Part shown: positions 11,480-23,099 of the stretch, piece by piece
How positions within the stretch are numbered: the stretch's first letter is position 1
How the letters are laid out: every line of letters begins with the position of its first letter
Assembly (NCBI RefSeq): GCF_030272615.1
Contig: NC_081412.1
Location: 340,691,370 to 340,755,369 of the forward strand
DNA: 64,000 nucleotides
Reading direction: 5' to 3'
Origin: Cryptomeria japonica
Taxonomy: Eukaryota > Streptophyta > Pinopsida > Cupressales > Cupressaceae
Notes under the pieces: generated by a model
Told to the model about the DNA's origin: nothing
What the model saw: only the letters and a program-made list of their open reading frames with translations
Database searches by the model: none
Position numbers and translations under genes: made by a program

Positions 11480-12160
11480 TTGGTGTAGATGCTGAAGTTC
11501 AGTCATAGACGCCAACATCTATGCAAATGCTAGTGTTTGCACAAACGTTGACTTAAGGACTGTTTCTAGGAAGCAGAAAACATAAAGTGAGAAATTCAAA
11601 ATTTAAAATTTTGAAAAATAGAGGGAAAGTTATACATGCGAAGACATTGAAGCCCTTATCGTAGAAGATAATGTTTGCAAAGACGCTAAAAAAAGGTATC
11701 CTACGAAAATGTAAGCTGAGAAAATTTTGAAATTCAAAATTTGAAAAGAAGGCAGGAAACACAGAGCAACAAAGACGTCATTATGTAGTGCAGACGTCAA
11801 CTTCTGTGTAGATGTCGATGTGCTAGTTTCCAAAAAGGATTGTCTAATTAGTCTAAAATCTAAGTTTACTGTTAAAAATTCGAATGATATGAGATCTCAA
11901 ACCACTAATCAATCTGTTTTTGTGATTTTTTTAATGTTATATTGTGTTTTTGATTAATTAGGCAATAGAAAAGTGCAGAGAATAGCAAGAAATTGTAAAG
12001 AAACAAAGACATCGATGTAACAAAATGCAGAAACCAATTAGAGAACATGTAGGAAACAGTCAGCAAGAAAATTTGAAATTAAATGGAGACACCATTCGGG
12101 CTAGATGAAGATGCCAAAATAGCCTACAGAGACGCTGAAGTGTAGTCTTAGGTGCCAATT
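11480..12160. repeat. Dispersed AGACGYYGAAG-type motif array
   Basis: At least twelve variants of AGACG(C/T)(C/T)(A/G)A occur: for example tagatgctgaag, agacgccaac, agacattgaag, agacgctaa, agacgtcatt, agacgtcaac, agatgtcgatg, agacatcgatg and agacgctgaag. Spacing is irregular (20-80 bp), unlike a tandem satellite. Confidence 0.55.
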
Positions 12161-13269
12161 TGTTAGACCTACAAGAAAAATGCTAAAATCCACAAAATAA
12201 AAGATTAGTAAAAAGGGACATGGGTCCAACCAAGCGTACAAAAATAGAGAAAAGAAAAGTGTTAGATCATTCAAATGCATAAAATAAACATAAAAACACA
12301 AAATAACTCAATAAACATGCAAATGAAGTGATTATACCTTCCTTCTCCCTCAAATTGAACCTTTGATGAAGCAAGGAATGCACCCCTTCCTCACTTGTTT
12401 GGAATGGTCCTTGGATTGGGATGTGGAATGCTCTCCACTACTACAACAATAAAGGGAATTTGATAGATGGATGAAGTGATGGATGAATTGGCTGTGTATT
12501 GAATGGATTGGGTAGTATAAGGGTGCTATGGATGATTCTAAGGCACAAATGGACAACATGAGTTTACACAAAGATGATATATGGAAATTAAGGAAGGAGA
12601 CTCCAATTTATAGATTGAAGGAGGGCCAAATGAAGGGCCAAGCTTGATTTGGAATGGAGGGTGGAGATTGAATGAAAGTGGGAGAGGATTGAGAGGACAA
12701 TACTTTGACATGACCAAAGTGGGTGCATTTAAGGTTTGGGAGGTGAGAGGGGAAATCCATTTATGATAAAGAGTTGACTTGCTCCTAATCTTGGGGATTA
12801 GGATTGTGCAAATGATTAAGAGAGGTGATTAGGTGGGTTAATGAGATTGAGGGATTAGAATGCAAGTGGGAAAGTTAGGAGGATGTGACATGAGGAGAGA
12901 GAATGAGTAGAATAATCAATTTAGTTAGGTTAATTAATTAACATTAATTAAATTAATTAATTAATTTTAAGAAGAACAAGGGTGAACATAATTAAATAAA
13001 TTAATCATGTAGAAAGGCACAAATTAATTAAATATTTAATTTAATTAATTTTAGACATCTACAACCATTTTTAATTTTGCATTTTTAACTCCTTACCTAG
13101 CCTTTGTCCCGTTTTTAGTCCTGATTGATAGGACCAAGCTGCCCTAGGTGTCTCAGTTCTCTTAATTAGGACCCAAAATAGGACCTCACAAAGGTCAGTT
13201 GATGTGGGTTAGAAATTTGGCTCCATGTCAGCCTGCCCCAAAAATTGAAACATTTGATGCACAGTTAGG

Positions 13270-13277
13270 TATAAAAG
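13270..13277 (+). promoter_or_regulatory. LTR TATA box
   Basis: TATAAAAG in an otherwise mixed-composition stretch, about 400 bp before the presumed LTR end. It matches in position the TATAAAA at 61074. It sets the LTR orientation as plus. Confidence 0.55.
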
Positions 13278-13680
13278 GAAGCCTACCCCCCCTCATTTGG
13301 TAATCTTGAAGAACTAGGAAATCATAAGTGAGTTCTTAATTACAAAATTGATTCAAGTCTATGTGAGCAAGCATTCAAGCACTGGAGGTGAAGGTGAAGT
13401 CAATATCAAGCATTCAAGTTCAAGCATCCATGATCAACCTTCCATGAAGACATTCTACATTGCATCATAAAACTTTGCATGAGGATTCTAGCAAACTTCA
13501 TAAAGGTTTCAAGTTCAAGCATTTTTAGATTAGATCTAACCTTTCCCTCAAAATGAAAGCATCTTATTTCAATTCAATTCTATTTCAATTATCAATTTAA
13601 TACAAGATTAATTACTAAATCAAGGTCAACCTAAAGGAAACCTCCATCAACCAAACCTATTTCTTTCTTTACTTATGTAG

Positions 13681-14279
13681 GGAATTGTCTTAAAAGTTGC
13701 AAGCGAATCTGACAGTGTAGACAATGACAATTAGACTCAGATTTCTAAGGTCTAAAAAGCGAAGGGCTAGGACAACTGGCTTCTCTGAATCCCAATAATT
13801 TCTAATGATATTCTAATAGTGAATTATGTGTGGTCATCCTGCTCTGGAAAACATCTACTCCATCTCCCCTAATATTGGGAGGAATAAGGTGATATACTCC
13901 TCTTGGTCCAGACAATTCAGCCCGAATCTTCCATCATAGGTTATGATCGATTTTCCCTCCTTATATCTAGGATTATAGCTCTACATAATATTTGGAACAT
14001 TCTATTATTGCCATTTAATGTAATTTTCTCATTGTTTGTCCTAGATCTAGCATTGCAAGTTAACCCTAATTACAATTAAATTTTAACTCTAATAAGGGAA
14101 GAATTAACTTGGTCTGAATTCTATATTCTTAGGATTGGATTAATGAAGTTCAATTTCCTTCCCTTAATATAATGGTGATCCCTTGGAAATTAGTGGCCTT
14201 TACCAAAAGCCTTTTTTTTTCTCAGTAATATTGATTTATGTTAATAATATAAAATTAAAAGGATATACACTATCAATTC
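13681..14279 (+). other. Leader-like sequence after the LTR
   Basis: No ORF. Starts with the GTTGCAAGCGAATCTGAC region and ends near a T9 run at 14212, which could be the poly-A tail of the minus-strand LINE. No clear primer site was found. Confidence 0.25.
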
Positions 14280-14529
14280 AAAATCATGGATAAAATCTTG
14301 TATAAGTCCCAAAGCATAGAGAAGATCTACCAGCTAACAGTAAGCCTAATACCACTGATACATTAAACCACCAACCCCCAAAATTCATACTACTAGCTAC
14401 ACAATAGCCCTTCAAAAATAAAATCTGGTCTAAGACCACTATCGCAGGGTACCCAGATACAAACCAAGACCAAAAACTACAACCCAAGGCCCCAAAACAA
14501 AAGAATACAACACAAATTAAACCGTTTTC

Positions 14530-14980
14530 TTCTTCTTTCTTGGTCCATTCACCCAAAAATCCTCATGGTTGAAATCCTATTTTTGCTTTATGTTCCTTTT
14601 CTTGGCCTCCCTAGCAATTCACAACTCCACTTCACACTCCTAAATGAAGTCTCTAAGTGCTTCCCACCCCAATTGAGCTTCCTCTATGCATGCCTCTATA
14701 TTCACCCCATTGTTCGACAAAATAAATGGCTGGAATGTAGCATTTGCTTCCCATCCTTCTAGCATAATACCTTCTCTAATTGACCAATGCAGACCCTTCC
14801 CCACCACTACCCTTTCCATGAGAGACATAAAACTGCACAAGGAATGGTTAGGAATGTAGGCCTGTGCCACCCACACCACCTCCTCTCTCGACCTGAAAAA
14901 CCAGAACCCACGCTACCAAAAAAGAAATAATGTCTGTATTTGTCCTGTATCATAATTTCAATTGCAGGTAATCCTCCTTG
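14530..14980 (-). pseudogene. Unassigned C-terminal frame downstream of RNase H
   Basis: About 80 codons are open from 14879 (starts MVWVAQAYIPNHS, includes GKGLHWSIREG). It follows RNase H on the same strand and probably belongs to the same LINE. No domain recognised. Confidence 0.4.
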
Positions 14981-15324
14981 ATGAGGAGCTCCATTATCTA
15001 TAGAAAATAGGGGTCATCAAATTTGAAAATCCCTTTGAGTCGTTTCTCTGAATTCTTGCCAAAGAAATCAAGTTGTTGCTTAAGTGAGTGGAGCAAAAAA
15101 TTCACATCTATCTCCCTTAGCTATAAAACTCCCAAGCCCCCTCCTATCTCAATCCTTCAAGCTTCTATGAGATACCAACACCTAGAGGATGCCAAAACCC
15201 ATTGCCCATCATCATATTTAAATGACTTCCAACTCACCCCTTGGTAAAAGACATAATTAAATGACATTGAAGGTCGCACGAATTGTGGCATACTCATCAG
15301 TCCTCTGCCAACTCAACACCACGA

Positions 15325-15836
15325 AAATATTTCCACACTCCAACCCTACCAACTTCAATTAATGATGTGGCCTTCTTCGATAGGACATCAACCACATCAT
15401 TACCTTCCCTCAAAACATGGGATATTTTAAAGGATTAAAAAAAATCTAAATCCTTTCTAATGATGTGAAAAAAATTGTTAATCGTCCACACATTTACCTC
15501 CCCTTTTGAAAGGGAATTCACCATAATTTAAGAATCACCTTCTAAATGCAGACATAAGACTGATAGACGTTGAGCCATCCTCACTCCCCAAAAAGACACC
15601 TACATCTCAGCCTCATTATTTGTCCCTTCAACCAATTGCCTAGCTCCAATAGCCAAAATATTCCCATTCTAGTCTCGGGCAACAAATCTTGCCCCGAACG
15701 TCCTAGATTGCCATTAGACACACCATCAAAATTCAATTTTATCCAACCAAATTCTAGTCTCGGGCAACAAATCTTGCCCCGAACGTCCTAGATTGCCATT
15801 AGACACACCATCAAAATTCAATTTTATCCAACCAAC
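15325..15836 (-). pseudogene. RNase H domain (RVT_3 type) of a LINE, with internal 85-bp duplication
   Basis: Starts with GWIKLNFDGVSNGNLGRSG, the classic first strand carrying the catalytic Asp (FDG). Later come LEGDS with the second Asp and HVLREGNDVVDVLSKKA, where the HVLREGN..VDVL motif holds the last catalytic Asp. These are hallmarks of plant RVT_3 RNase H domains. The 85-bp tandem copy (15666-15835) repeats the first strand, and as 85 is not a multiple of three it shifts the frame. A stop follows EGDS. Inactive. Confidence 0.8.
15666..15835. repeat. Perfect tandem duplication, 2 x 85 bp
   Basis: 15666-15750 and 15751-15835 are identical by eye, both beginning ATTCTAGTCTCGGGC and ending ATCCAACCAA. 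The identity within a heavily mutated element shows the duplication is recent. Confidence 0.95.
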
Positions 15837-16879
15837 TTCTAGTTTCTGTTAAATCATAGTAAACCTGGATTCTCCGTTGCTACTCATAAAAATCAAATCC
15901 ACCTGGGAAGGGCCATTAATGGGCCAAGTTGAAGCCCTAATTTTACAACACCTTACAAAGATTATACTCATTGATGCAATATGTTTTCTCTCAACAAATA
16001 GCTACTATAGTTATAAATTTCTCTCACATAATTGTTTTTCCTATTAGTGTTTCCATACTCTTGCAAGTTAATGCCTGATCACTCATCCATTTGTTGTTCC
16101 TTTTCATCCAACATGTTCTTTCTTAAACTTGGTTAATCGTCCATTATTATTCTAGGCCAATGATGGTTCTTCATATTTTGAAATTTTTATTTAACACATT
16201 TATCATCATGAAAGTTTATAATGGGAAAGTACTTACTTTAGCAAAATAAATATCACATGGAGCTAAAGTTTTGATCTCGAGGTTTCTAATGATTAAATGT
16301 TTTTTGTTATTTCTATCTACTTCCACTTATGTACTAACATATTTTTGCCCCTATTTTCACACAAATAAAGGACTATGAGTGAAAGAAGCAAGTTCATAAG
16401 GTATTTCTTGGTTTTCTAAACCCATAATTTAGCACTCATGCATCTATTTTGTAGACTACAAAACCTTTCATCCCATATAATATTTTTATCTTACATGTCT
16501 CCCAATTGATCTTATTATGGAAATCGAGTTCAAGGTTCTTATATTTGTCCACTATTTCCAACATGCATCCTCCAAAAAAGAAGTTAAGATTTTTTTCTTC
16601 TTAGTGAAAAGATTGTGGCTTTGTTTTTGTTGGTATTCACTTGCATCTATAAATTTTAGCAAAAGATACCGAATACTCCATTGTTCTCTCAGACCATGAG
16701 ATATTTTTGCAATCAAGATGAAATGATCTATGTAAGACTAACTTCACTATATATCTAACAAGTTGACCTCTCTATTTCATTAGCTCTATTTAAATACTCT
16801 TTTAATTTGTCAATTAATAACCCAAATAATGTATGAGAGTTATCTACTTAATTTCAATGTCACTTTCAAAGCATTATAA

Positions 16880-17075
16880 CATTAATCCTCTTGTTATAAT
16901 TTTAGCCCTAACTTTCTCATAAAGTCTATGAATTATCACTCCATACTCATCCAGGGTCCCATGTTCTTCAATCATTTTCCAAAATTTACCTCTAAGCACC
17001 ATGTCAAATTATTTTTTAAATTCAAAAAAGAAACAAAAATCCCCTTCTTCCAAAAGGTATCTCATGTTTTTCATT
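16880..17075 (-). pseudogene. LINE reverse transcriptase fragment
   Basis: Minus-strand translation gives FDMVLRGKFWKMIEEHG followed by RLYEKVRAKI. This fits the LINE reverse transcriptase stretch 'FDKVPR..LW..LEE.G....I..LYE', in the palm just upstream of the catalytic YADD region. The acidic lead-in 'DFEKAFD' is decayed (a stop lies before FDMV). The YADD box itself is not visible. Reverse transcriptase copies element RNA at a nicked target; this fragment cannot. Confidence 0.65.
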
Positions 17076-17090
17076 CAATTACCTAAGGGT

Positions 17091-18687
17091 AACATAATGG
17101 TCTATAGTGGAGTGTCTTAGCCTAAAACTTGCCTATACATTTACCTATTTACCATCTTTTCATATTCAACTACCATTTTTATTATCTATAATGCTCCCCC
17201 AAAAAATCAAAGAATAGGATTTCATCATAACCATATAGTAGTTTGATATATTATTGATATCTCCACTTTAAAGAGAATAATTATGACACTAGGCATATAC
17301 TCCATTGGGAAGCCATCTTGAACAACATTGTTGACAATTGTTCTAACACCATATATCAAAAGTATTTTCAACAATGTTGTTCAAACACCATACATACACT
17401 TTACCTCCTACTATATTATGTATGTCTTGATGAATGTCCTTTGTAGAGAAAATATATTTTTTTATATCAATTACGAGGGGGAGATATCCTAAACCCGCTC
17501 ATAAAGTAGATTTGTATTTTGTAATCCATAAGAAGTTGTGGGCATGAGATCATCCCATTTATAAAATTATTAAAAAGACAAATTTGCATCAGCCCATTGA
17601 TAAGGGTGCTACCAATGTGTCCTCAACTGGGAATGATTGAAAATAATGGGCTAATTTGGGTCATAATACAATGGTTATTGTTGCCACTTACAGTAAAAAA
17701 ACCTATGCTAAGCTAAAGACAAGAAGAAATAATTTCCACCATCAGTCGACAAAAATATCTTCCATCATATATGGTTGTTATTCAATTTAATTTTTTGAAT
17801 TCTTTTACTTCTTAGTTGATCTTAAAGTCATTTGTAGAGAAGGTTTATTTTTCATCCGTTTAAATTATGTTCAATTTTGGTTAGAATGAGGAGGTGAGTC
17901 AAGAATTTATTTAGCCAATCCATTTGCCTTGTCAACAAATTCTCTCAAAGAAACATTTTCTGGAAGACACAATGGCCCAGAAGAATCTATAATCTTTTCT
18001 TCTTCTTTGGAGTTTATGTTCATTTGATGAGAATTTAGAGTCGCTCGAATTCGAGAAGAGAAAATTATAAATAATTTTTATTGGATGAATCCCTTCAGCA
18101 CTTATGTCTTATATAAAGAAAGAGTCATCCTACTTGGGGAGTTTCAAATTCCTTCCCAACTATCTTTGAATGAGCTTCAATCAAATAATGATGTGGACAA
18201 ACGTTTGTCTACCAAGACTAGATTATTTTAGGAATAATAGTTGGCCATGTTTCTAGTTTTGAAGCATCTTTTGCATCAAAAAGGGAAAGGCTTCATAGTC
18301 CAAAGGTCATGTCCAACTGTGATTAACAAATATATAAATTGATATCATAGGGAGATCTCTTGTAATGTCCATGTCACAAGGATGCATGCAAATGTTGTAT
18401 TGATGAAGTTAGAAATACTTGAATCAATAGCCAAAAATTCACCCAAAGAGTCATCAATTGCTTCACAGTAGTCCTCAAACCAAAACTGTAGTGAAAGGTT
18501 TGGAAGACATACTCATACAGGTTTCACTAGAAAAGATTCAATGAGAGGGTTGAAATTTAGATACCATGGTTTGAGAAGGATTAGTTTTTTTCCCCAACAT
18601 CATATTTCATGAAGGATGGCATCATTGTCTTGTTTATAATCAAACACCACAATGAAAATTCCTTATGCACAAGGATAAACTTTCACA
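17091..18687. other. No recognisable feature
   Basis: AT-rich sequence without long ORFs. The LINE 5' region would be expected here but no endonuclease motif survives that I can see. Confidence 0.3.
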
Positions 18688-18972
18688 TTACTTCTGAGCA
18701 TAGGTTGCCATAAAAATATGATCCAATTGTGCAAATTTGAGAGTTTTGGCTAGAGACAATTGAATTTGCCTATCAAGCCAGTGGAATATAAAAATCCCCT
18801 CCTTCAAAATATCTTTCTTTAGCTCTTTAGAAAAACTAAAACTAGGGATGAAAAAGGCCTTTTGATAGTTTTTTGAGCAATTCTTTGACATCCCTTGCTT
18901 ATTAGTGGTCATCCCACTCTTTTTTGGTAGAGCATCCCATCCTGAATATTTATCCCTATTGCAAAAGACCAT
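18688..18972 (-). pseudogene. Unrecognised 94-codon reading frame
   Basis: Open from ATG at 18972 to a stop at 18688, Lys/Ser-rich (contains KKSGMTTNKQGMSKN and FIFHWLDRQIQLS). Neighbouring minus-strand frames up to 19315 also look formerly coding. No family recognised; it may be a chance frame. Confidence 0.25.
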
Positions 18973-20740
18973 GTGAGCAACAACATCCTTGAAAGAGGAA
19001 CATTATGTAACCTTGGTCATTGTCACACTATATATATCAGTTGATGTGTAAAGAGGGTGATTGGAAGTGCCAAAACCATCCATAAGGATAAGTGTTGGAG
19101 TGTGAAATTTGTAGAGGAGTAGGGTGTCGTCATGTGGAACTAGGGCATGACAAAACTAGTAGAATCAAGCCACAACCTAAGCACCCATCACCAGAGGAAG
19201 AATGGTCCAGGTCAAAGTGTGGAAAATTGACAACAAGAACACCATGGGGAGTAGCCCTTCCTACAATGAGTAGGTTGATCGATGGGAAAAGAGGCAAGGG
19301 TTTTGACATCCTCATGGAGAAAAAACACTATTTTTTAAGAGGGTGCAAATTGTAGATTCACATATTTTATCTGCATGGTATTAATGATATTATTTTTCTT
19401 TTTTGTTGTTGTTGTTGTTATAGTTTCCCCCATACATTTTGGCATCATGTTTTCCAAGAGAAATGAGTTCTTTCCTTCTTGCATTCACATTAAAAAAAGG
19501 TTTCTATAATTTTTCATAGGCCTTCTATTTTGTTTGCTCATTCCAAGTTCTCTCAAATTTCTCTTTGTTGCCTTGCACTCTTTTGCCTCACCATTCATTT
19601 GTTGTAAAATTACTTGCAAATTATCTTTTGGGCTTGGTTATTTTTCATATTTTTTATGCTTTATAAGTAGGTGAATTAGTGTACTTTTGTTTACTAACCT
19701 ATTATACATGTTGTACTACTCATTGTATTAATTTATTTATCTTGAAAGTGTTTCTTAAGGATTGTCTTAAATAGTTCCCTATTATCTTGACTCATGCCAA
19801 TTTTTTTAGGAAAATGATGTCTTGACCTTGCATTTACATTGAGTTACCATTTATAGTAAGTTTACATTTGAGCACAGATTGGCCTAAAATTTTCCTCAAA
19901 GCTATAGCTTGGCTAAATAATCATGCTATTAAATTTTTGTTGCAAGATCATGTCTAGATTTGAAGATATTAAATCTTTCCTTTTTGAAAGTTTCAGAGTC
20001 AATTTTGAAGGCCTTAGAGGCATTTTTGTGCACAAAAGTGGTTGTTACTAGTGTAGTGGGTTATAGCTTGATAGAGAATTTCATGATCTTTCTAGTACTT
20101 TAAATGGTTCGTCAATCAGACTCCCAAATAAACATTTATGGCCTTCGCAAGTTGGGTCTCCTAAAATGGGAAATATGAAGATGTGTTGGACACATAAATT
20201 ACTTGTAAAAGGGAGTTACACATGTTGGTGTGTGTTTAAATGAAATGTCATAGGACATCTTGGATTGGAGATACGTTTGGTACCACTTTTTGGATGATTT
20301 TAGCTCATGGTTTATAATATCATTCAATAGTTTCATGTATTTTATCTCTTATATATTAGGTGTGTGAGAGTCTTATAGTTGTTGAGTTTCCTCTGAATCT
20401 CTAGTTGGTGATACTCTTATGAGAATCTTTCTTTGTAAGTATATTGTATTTCATTATTAATTTTTTAATAATTTATTAGACGGATTTTGGAGTGTAGGGT
20501 TTTTCCCATGTAAATTGTTGTGTTTTTTTAAAATATCAAAGCAATATTATTTGGGGCTCTGACCCTTAAAATAGCCCAAGGGCTATCGGTAGCACATTTG
20601 TAGCAAAATGATCAAAATCGAATTAAAGATTCTAAATAGAAAACTAGTAAATAATAAGTATTAGGGGGTCACTCCGTAAGTCTAGAGTAGCCATAAAAAT
20701 ATAAAAATTATAACAAAACCTAAATCTAGGGACTTGGCTT
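18973..20740. other. Mostly featureless AT-rich sequence
   Basis: Short frames at 19092-19355 on either strand are unconvincing. A (TTG)n run lies at 19400-19420. Nothing else identified. Confidence 0.3.
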
Positions 20741-20749
20741 ACAAAGTCC

Positions 20750-22370
20750 TGCCAACTCATGGACATTATCCCAGTCTTCTATGAAGAACTTTAAAGTTTC
20801 CTTACATGCTTATTTTTTAGCATCCTCTTCCTCTAGGGCCTTATCCTACAGTAAATAGAGAGTCATTGGAGAACTATGCATCACCTTGATGTAGAACTTG
20901 TTGATGCTAGCTAGTTGTTTGTCTCAGGCGTCCCACCTATTATTCATTTCTTTTATCTCCATATTCAAAGCCTTCAATTTTGTGTTCACCCCATGCCTTT
21001 CTAGATTACTCCTCAACTCACGAACTTAACATTTCAGGGCCTGCAATTCACCATCCCTCAGCTGGTCACTCAACTCAATAATTTCCTCTGCCTTCATAGT
21101 TTGTTAAACTTCTTTAGTAGTTTGACAACTCTTCTTTTCCTTTTTCTTTTCTCCCTTTTTCTTGCCAGATTTCCTTCCCCAATATTTCTTCTCTACCACC
21201 CCTCGAACCATCCCCTTCCTTTTCCTCATCCCCCTCATCCCCGATATATGGTCCCAACACATTAACAGGGTCCACTTTCTATAGCATTTCATTTGGGGTC
21301 ACTTTATACAACTGCTCAATAGGGTCCACTTTCTCTCCCATCATATCCCAAGGATCCAGTGGAAGGAAAATACCTACGTTGTCACCAACATCTTCCTTCC
21401 CAGTATCCAAGTCCTCTCCATCGAGATTATTTATATTCCCACCATCGCCCCCCCTTAGTATCATCTTCAGACTCAATAGTAGTTTGTTTCTCACATTTTT
21501 TACCACTTGCATCTTGAGAGGCAATCTTTCGTGACTCTCTCCTTTTAGTCTCAACATTAGGGTCCTCTTCTTCAATACCTTTAGAGTTGGAATTGTCATT
21601 GATAATTCTCTTTCTTTTTCTAGCAGATTTTATTTTACCATTAGAGAATATGTTTTTTCGCTCTCTAATAGTAGCAACTGGCAGGTGAGGAAAAAGGAGG
21701 GATTAATTCCATGATAGTCACAGAGGAGGAAGGGAGAGGTGAAGAAAAAAAAACATGATTAGAAAGTTGAAAAAAATCTAGGGGGGCAATTCCATCCACA
21801 TATGCAGCCAGAGGGTGAGAAGCATGAAGAGGGGTTTGAATCATCATAATATTTCACATGGGGCATAAGCTTGAATGGTAAGTATAGAGTCTATAAATAA
21901 GACCTTGGTGGAGAGGGATGAGCATTTTATCCTCATTTTTAGGGTCTAAAGCCTCCTTAATGGAGCTTTCGAGGGAATGAAGTGGATAATGGGGTAGTCA
22001 AATAGTGTCACGATTCTTACAATGCTTTAACATAGGCATATGGTAATAGTAATAAATTGTATGTCAACCCTCAAGAGTAGAGTACTTCATGACCATAAGG
22101 CATACCTGGTTCCATAGGTGTAGCAACTCCTCCCTATCAAAGTGGCTTTGCAATTTGACAAGGGCTCCTCCCCCTTGAAAAATTTGTTAAGACTTTTTCT
22201 ATTGGCAACATGGCTATCCTCTTCCATCTTCTGCCATTAAGGGTGTTGGAGCTCAAAATTATGGGTTGTGAAATTCTAAAGGTATGCCAAGCCTTATGAT
22301 TGAATTCAATACTCAACTCTGGCCAACTGACAGAATTGGTCAATATGACTGCAATTCCCTACACTTCATG
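20750..22370 (-). pseudogene. Decayed transposon ORF with coiled-coil C-terminus
   Basis: Minus-strand frames run nearly continuously with shifts. Near 22340 is a segment containing NSVSWPELSIEFNHKAW; then near 22000-21880 HYPLHSLESSIKEAL and LHQGLIYRLYTYHSSL; then 21599-21279 an acidic stretch (DGEDLDTGKEDVGDN); then a Lys-rich region (21290-21104) and a coiled coil (ELQALK.., to about 20750). The layout of globular part, then acidic linker, then coiled coil parallels ORF2 at 1534-4796, but sequence similarity is not evident by eye. The function is unknown. Confidence 0.45.
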
Positions 22371-23099
22371 TTTTGCTAGACCTAGGTGGGTAAACCTTAT
22401 TACCAAGTATCTTCACCTTATGATACTTAAGTAGATTATTGTTACAAAATTGTCCTAAGGTCAATCTCAAATTGGAATTAAAGATTTGATATGACCTATT
22501 ACCTCTATCCTTCTTACTTTTATGAAACTGAAAAATGAAAATTGAAATTATGAGATTATAGATATATGGTTTAGAACAGTGTCTTCTTTGCCTATTGGGA
22601 TTAGAGTCTTATGAATTTCCTTTCTTATATTCTCCTTTTTAGATAGTAAAATTACTGTCCACTGTTAATCCTTCCACACTTAATGAGACAATTTCAATAT
22701 GACATTACCATACATGCAATTTTTATCTTTCCTAGAAAGAGGATTATACAGTAATTAATCCAAGAGTATATCTTATCTTGTTCACACCACACAACAATGT
22801 AATAGTATGAAAATAATGAAATGACCATAGTTGTAGAAAAATTTAAATAACCTTTGATTTATCAACACCAAAATAACAAGATCGAATTGAAAATCATCCA
22901 TAATAATTCTTAACACAATATAGGAATTTAAAACAAACTAGTCTATATATTAGCAGAGATATAAAAGTATATATTTTTTCTTATCTTGCATAGAATAAAT
23001 GATCTTCCTCTTATAAGGAGAGATCAAACACATATGAAACATCATGTCTTTTAGAAATAAAATATTAGTTAGTTACATAATATAACTAATAAAACTAGT
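22371..23099. other. AT-rich spacer
   Basis: No ORF, repeat or terminal motif recognised. Confidence 0.3.

Larger units (their letters stand above)
11060..13680 (+). repeat. Long LTR of a Tat-like gypsy element, plus orientation
   Basis: The opening block 11060-11280 resembles 42540-42740: both have AAATCCCC, CAAAGGCAAG..AGAGGAT and CACCCTACA..GTGCAAGTGC in the same order. Then follow a motif array (11480-12160), an AT-rich TAATTAA tract (12930-13060) and a TATA box (13270). The same block order occurs in the split LTR 42506-61478. The distance from TATA to the proposed end (about 400 bp) equals that in the other copy. Exact termini and a target duplication were not found. Confidence 0.5.
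14280..17090 (-). mobile_element. Degenerate LINE (non-LTR retrotransposon) remnant
   Basis: Reading the minus strand gives, in order, a reverse transcriptase fragment (17075-16880), decayed sequence, an RNase H domain (15836-15325) and an unassigned C-terminal frame (14980-14530). This order is standard for plant L1-like elements with an RNase H. A T-run near 14212 on the plus strand may mark its poly-A end. All parts have stops and frameshifts. The 5' part with endonuclease was not recognised in 17091-19000. Confidence 0.65.

Noticed and set aside
19092-19355. 87-codon plus-strand frame
   Set aside because: No codon pattern or family match; both strands are partly open, so neither can be supported.
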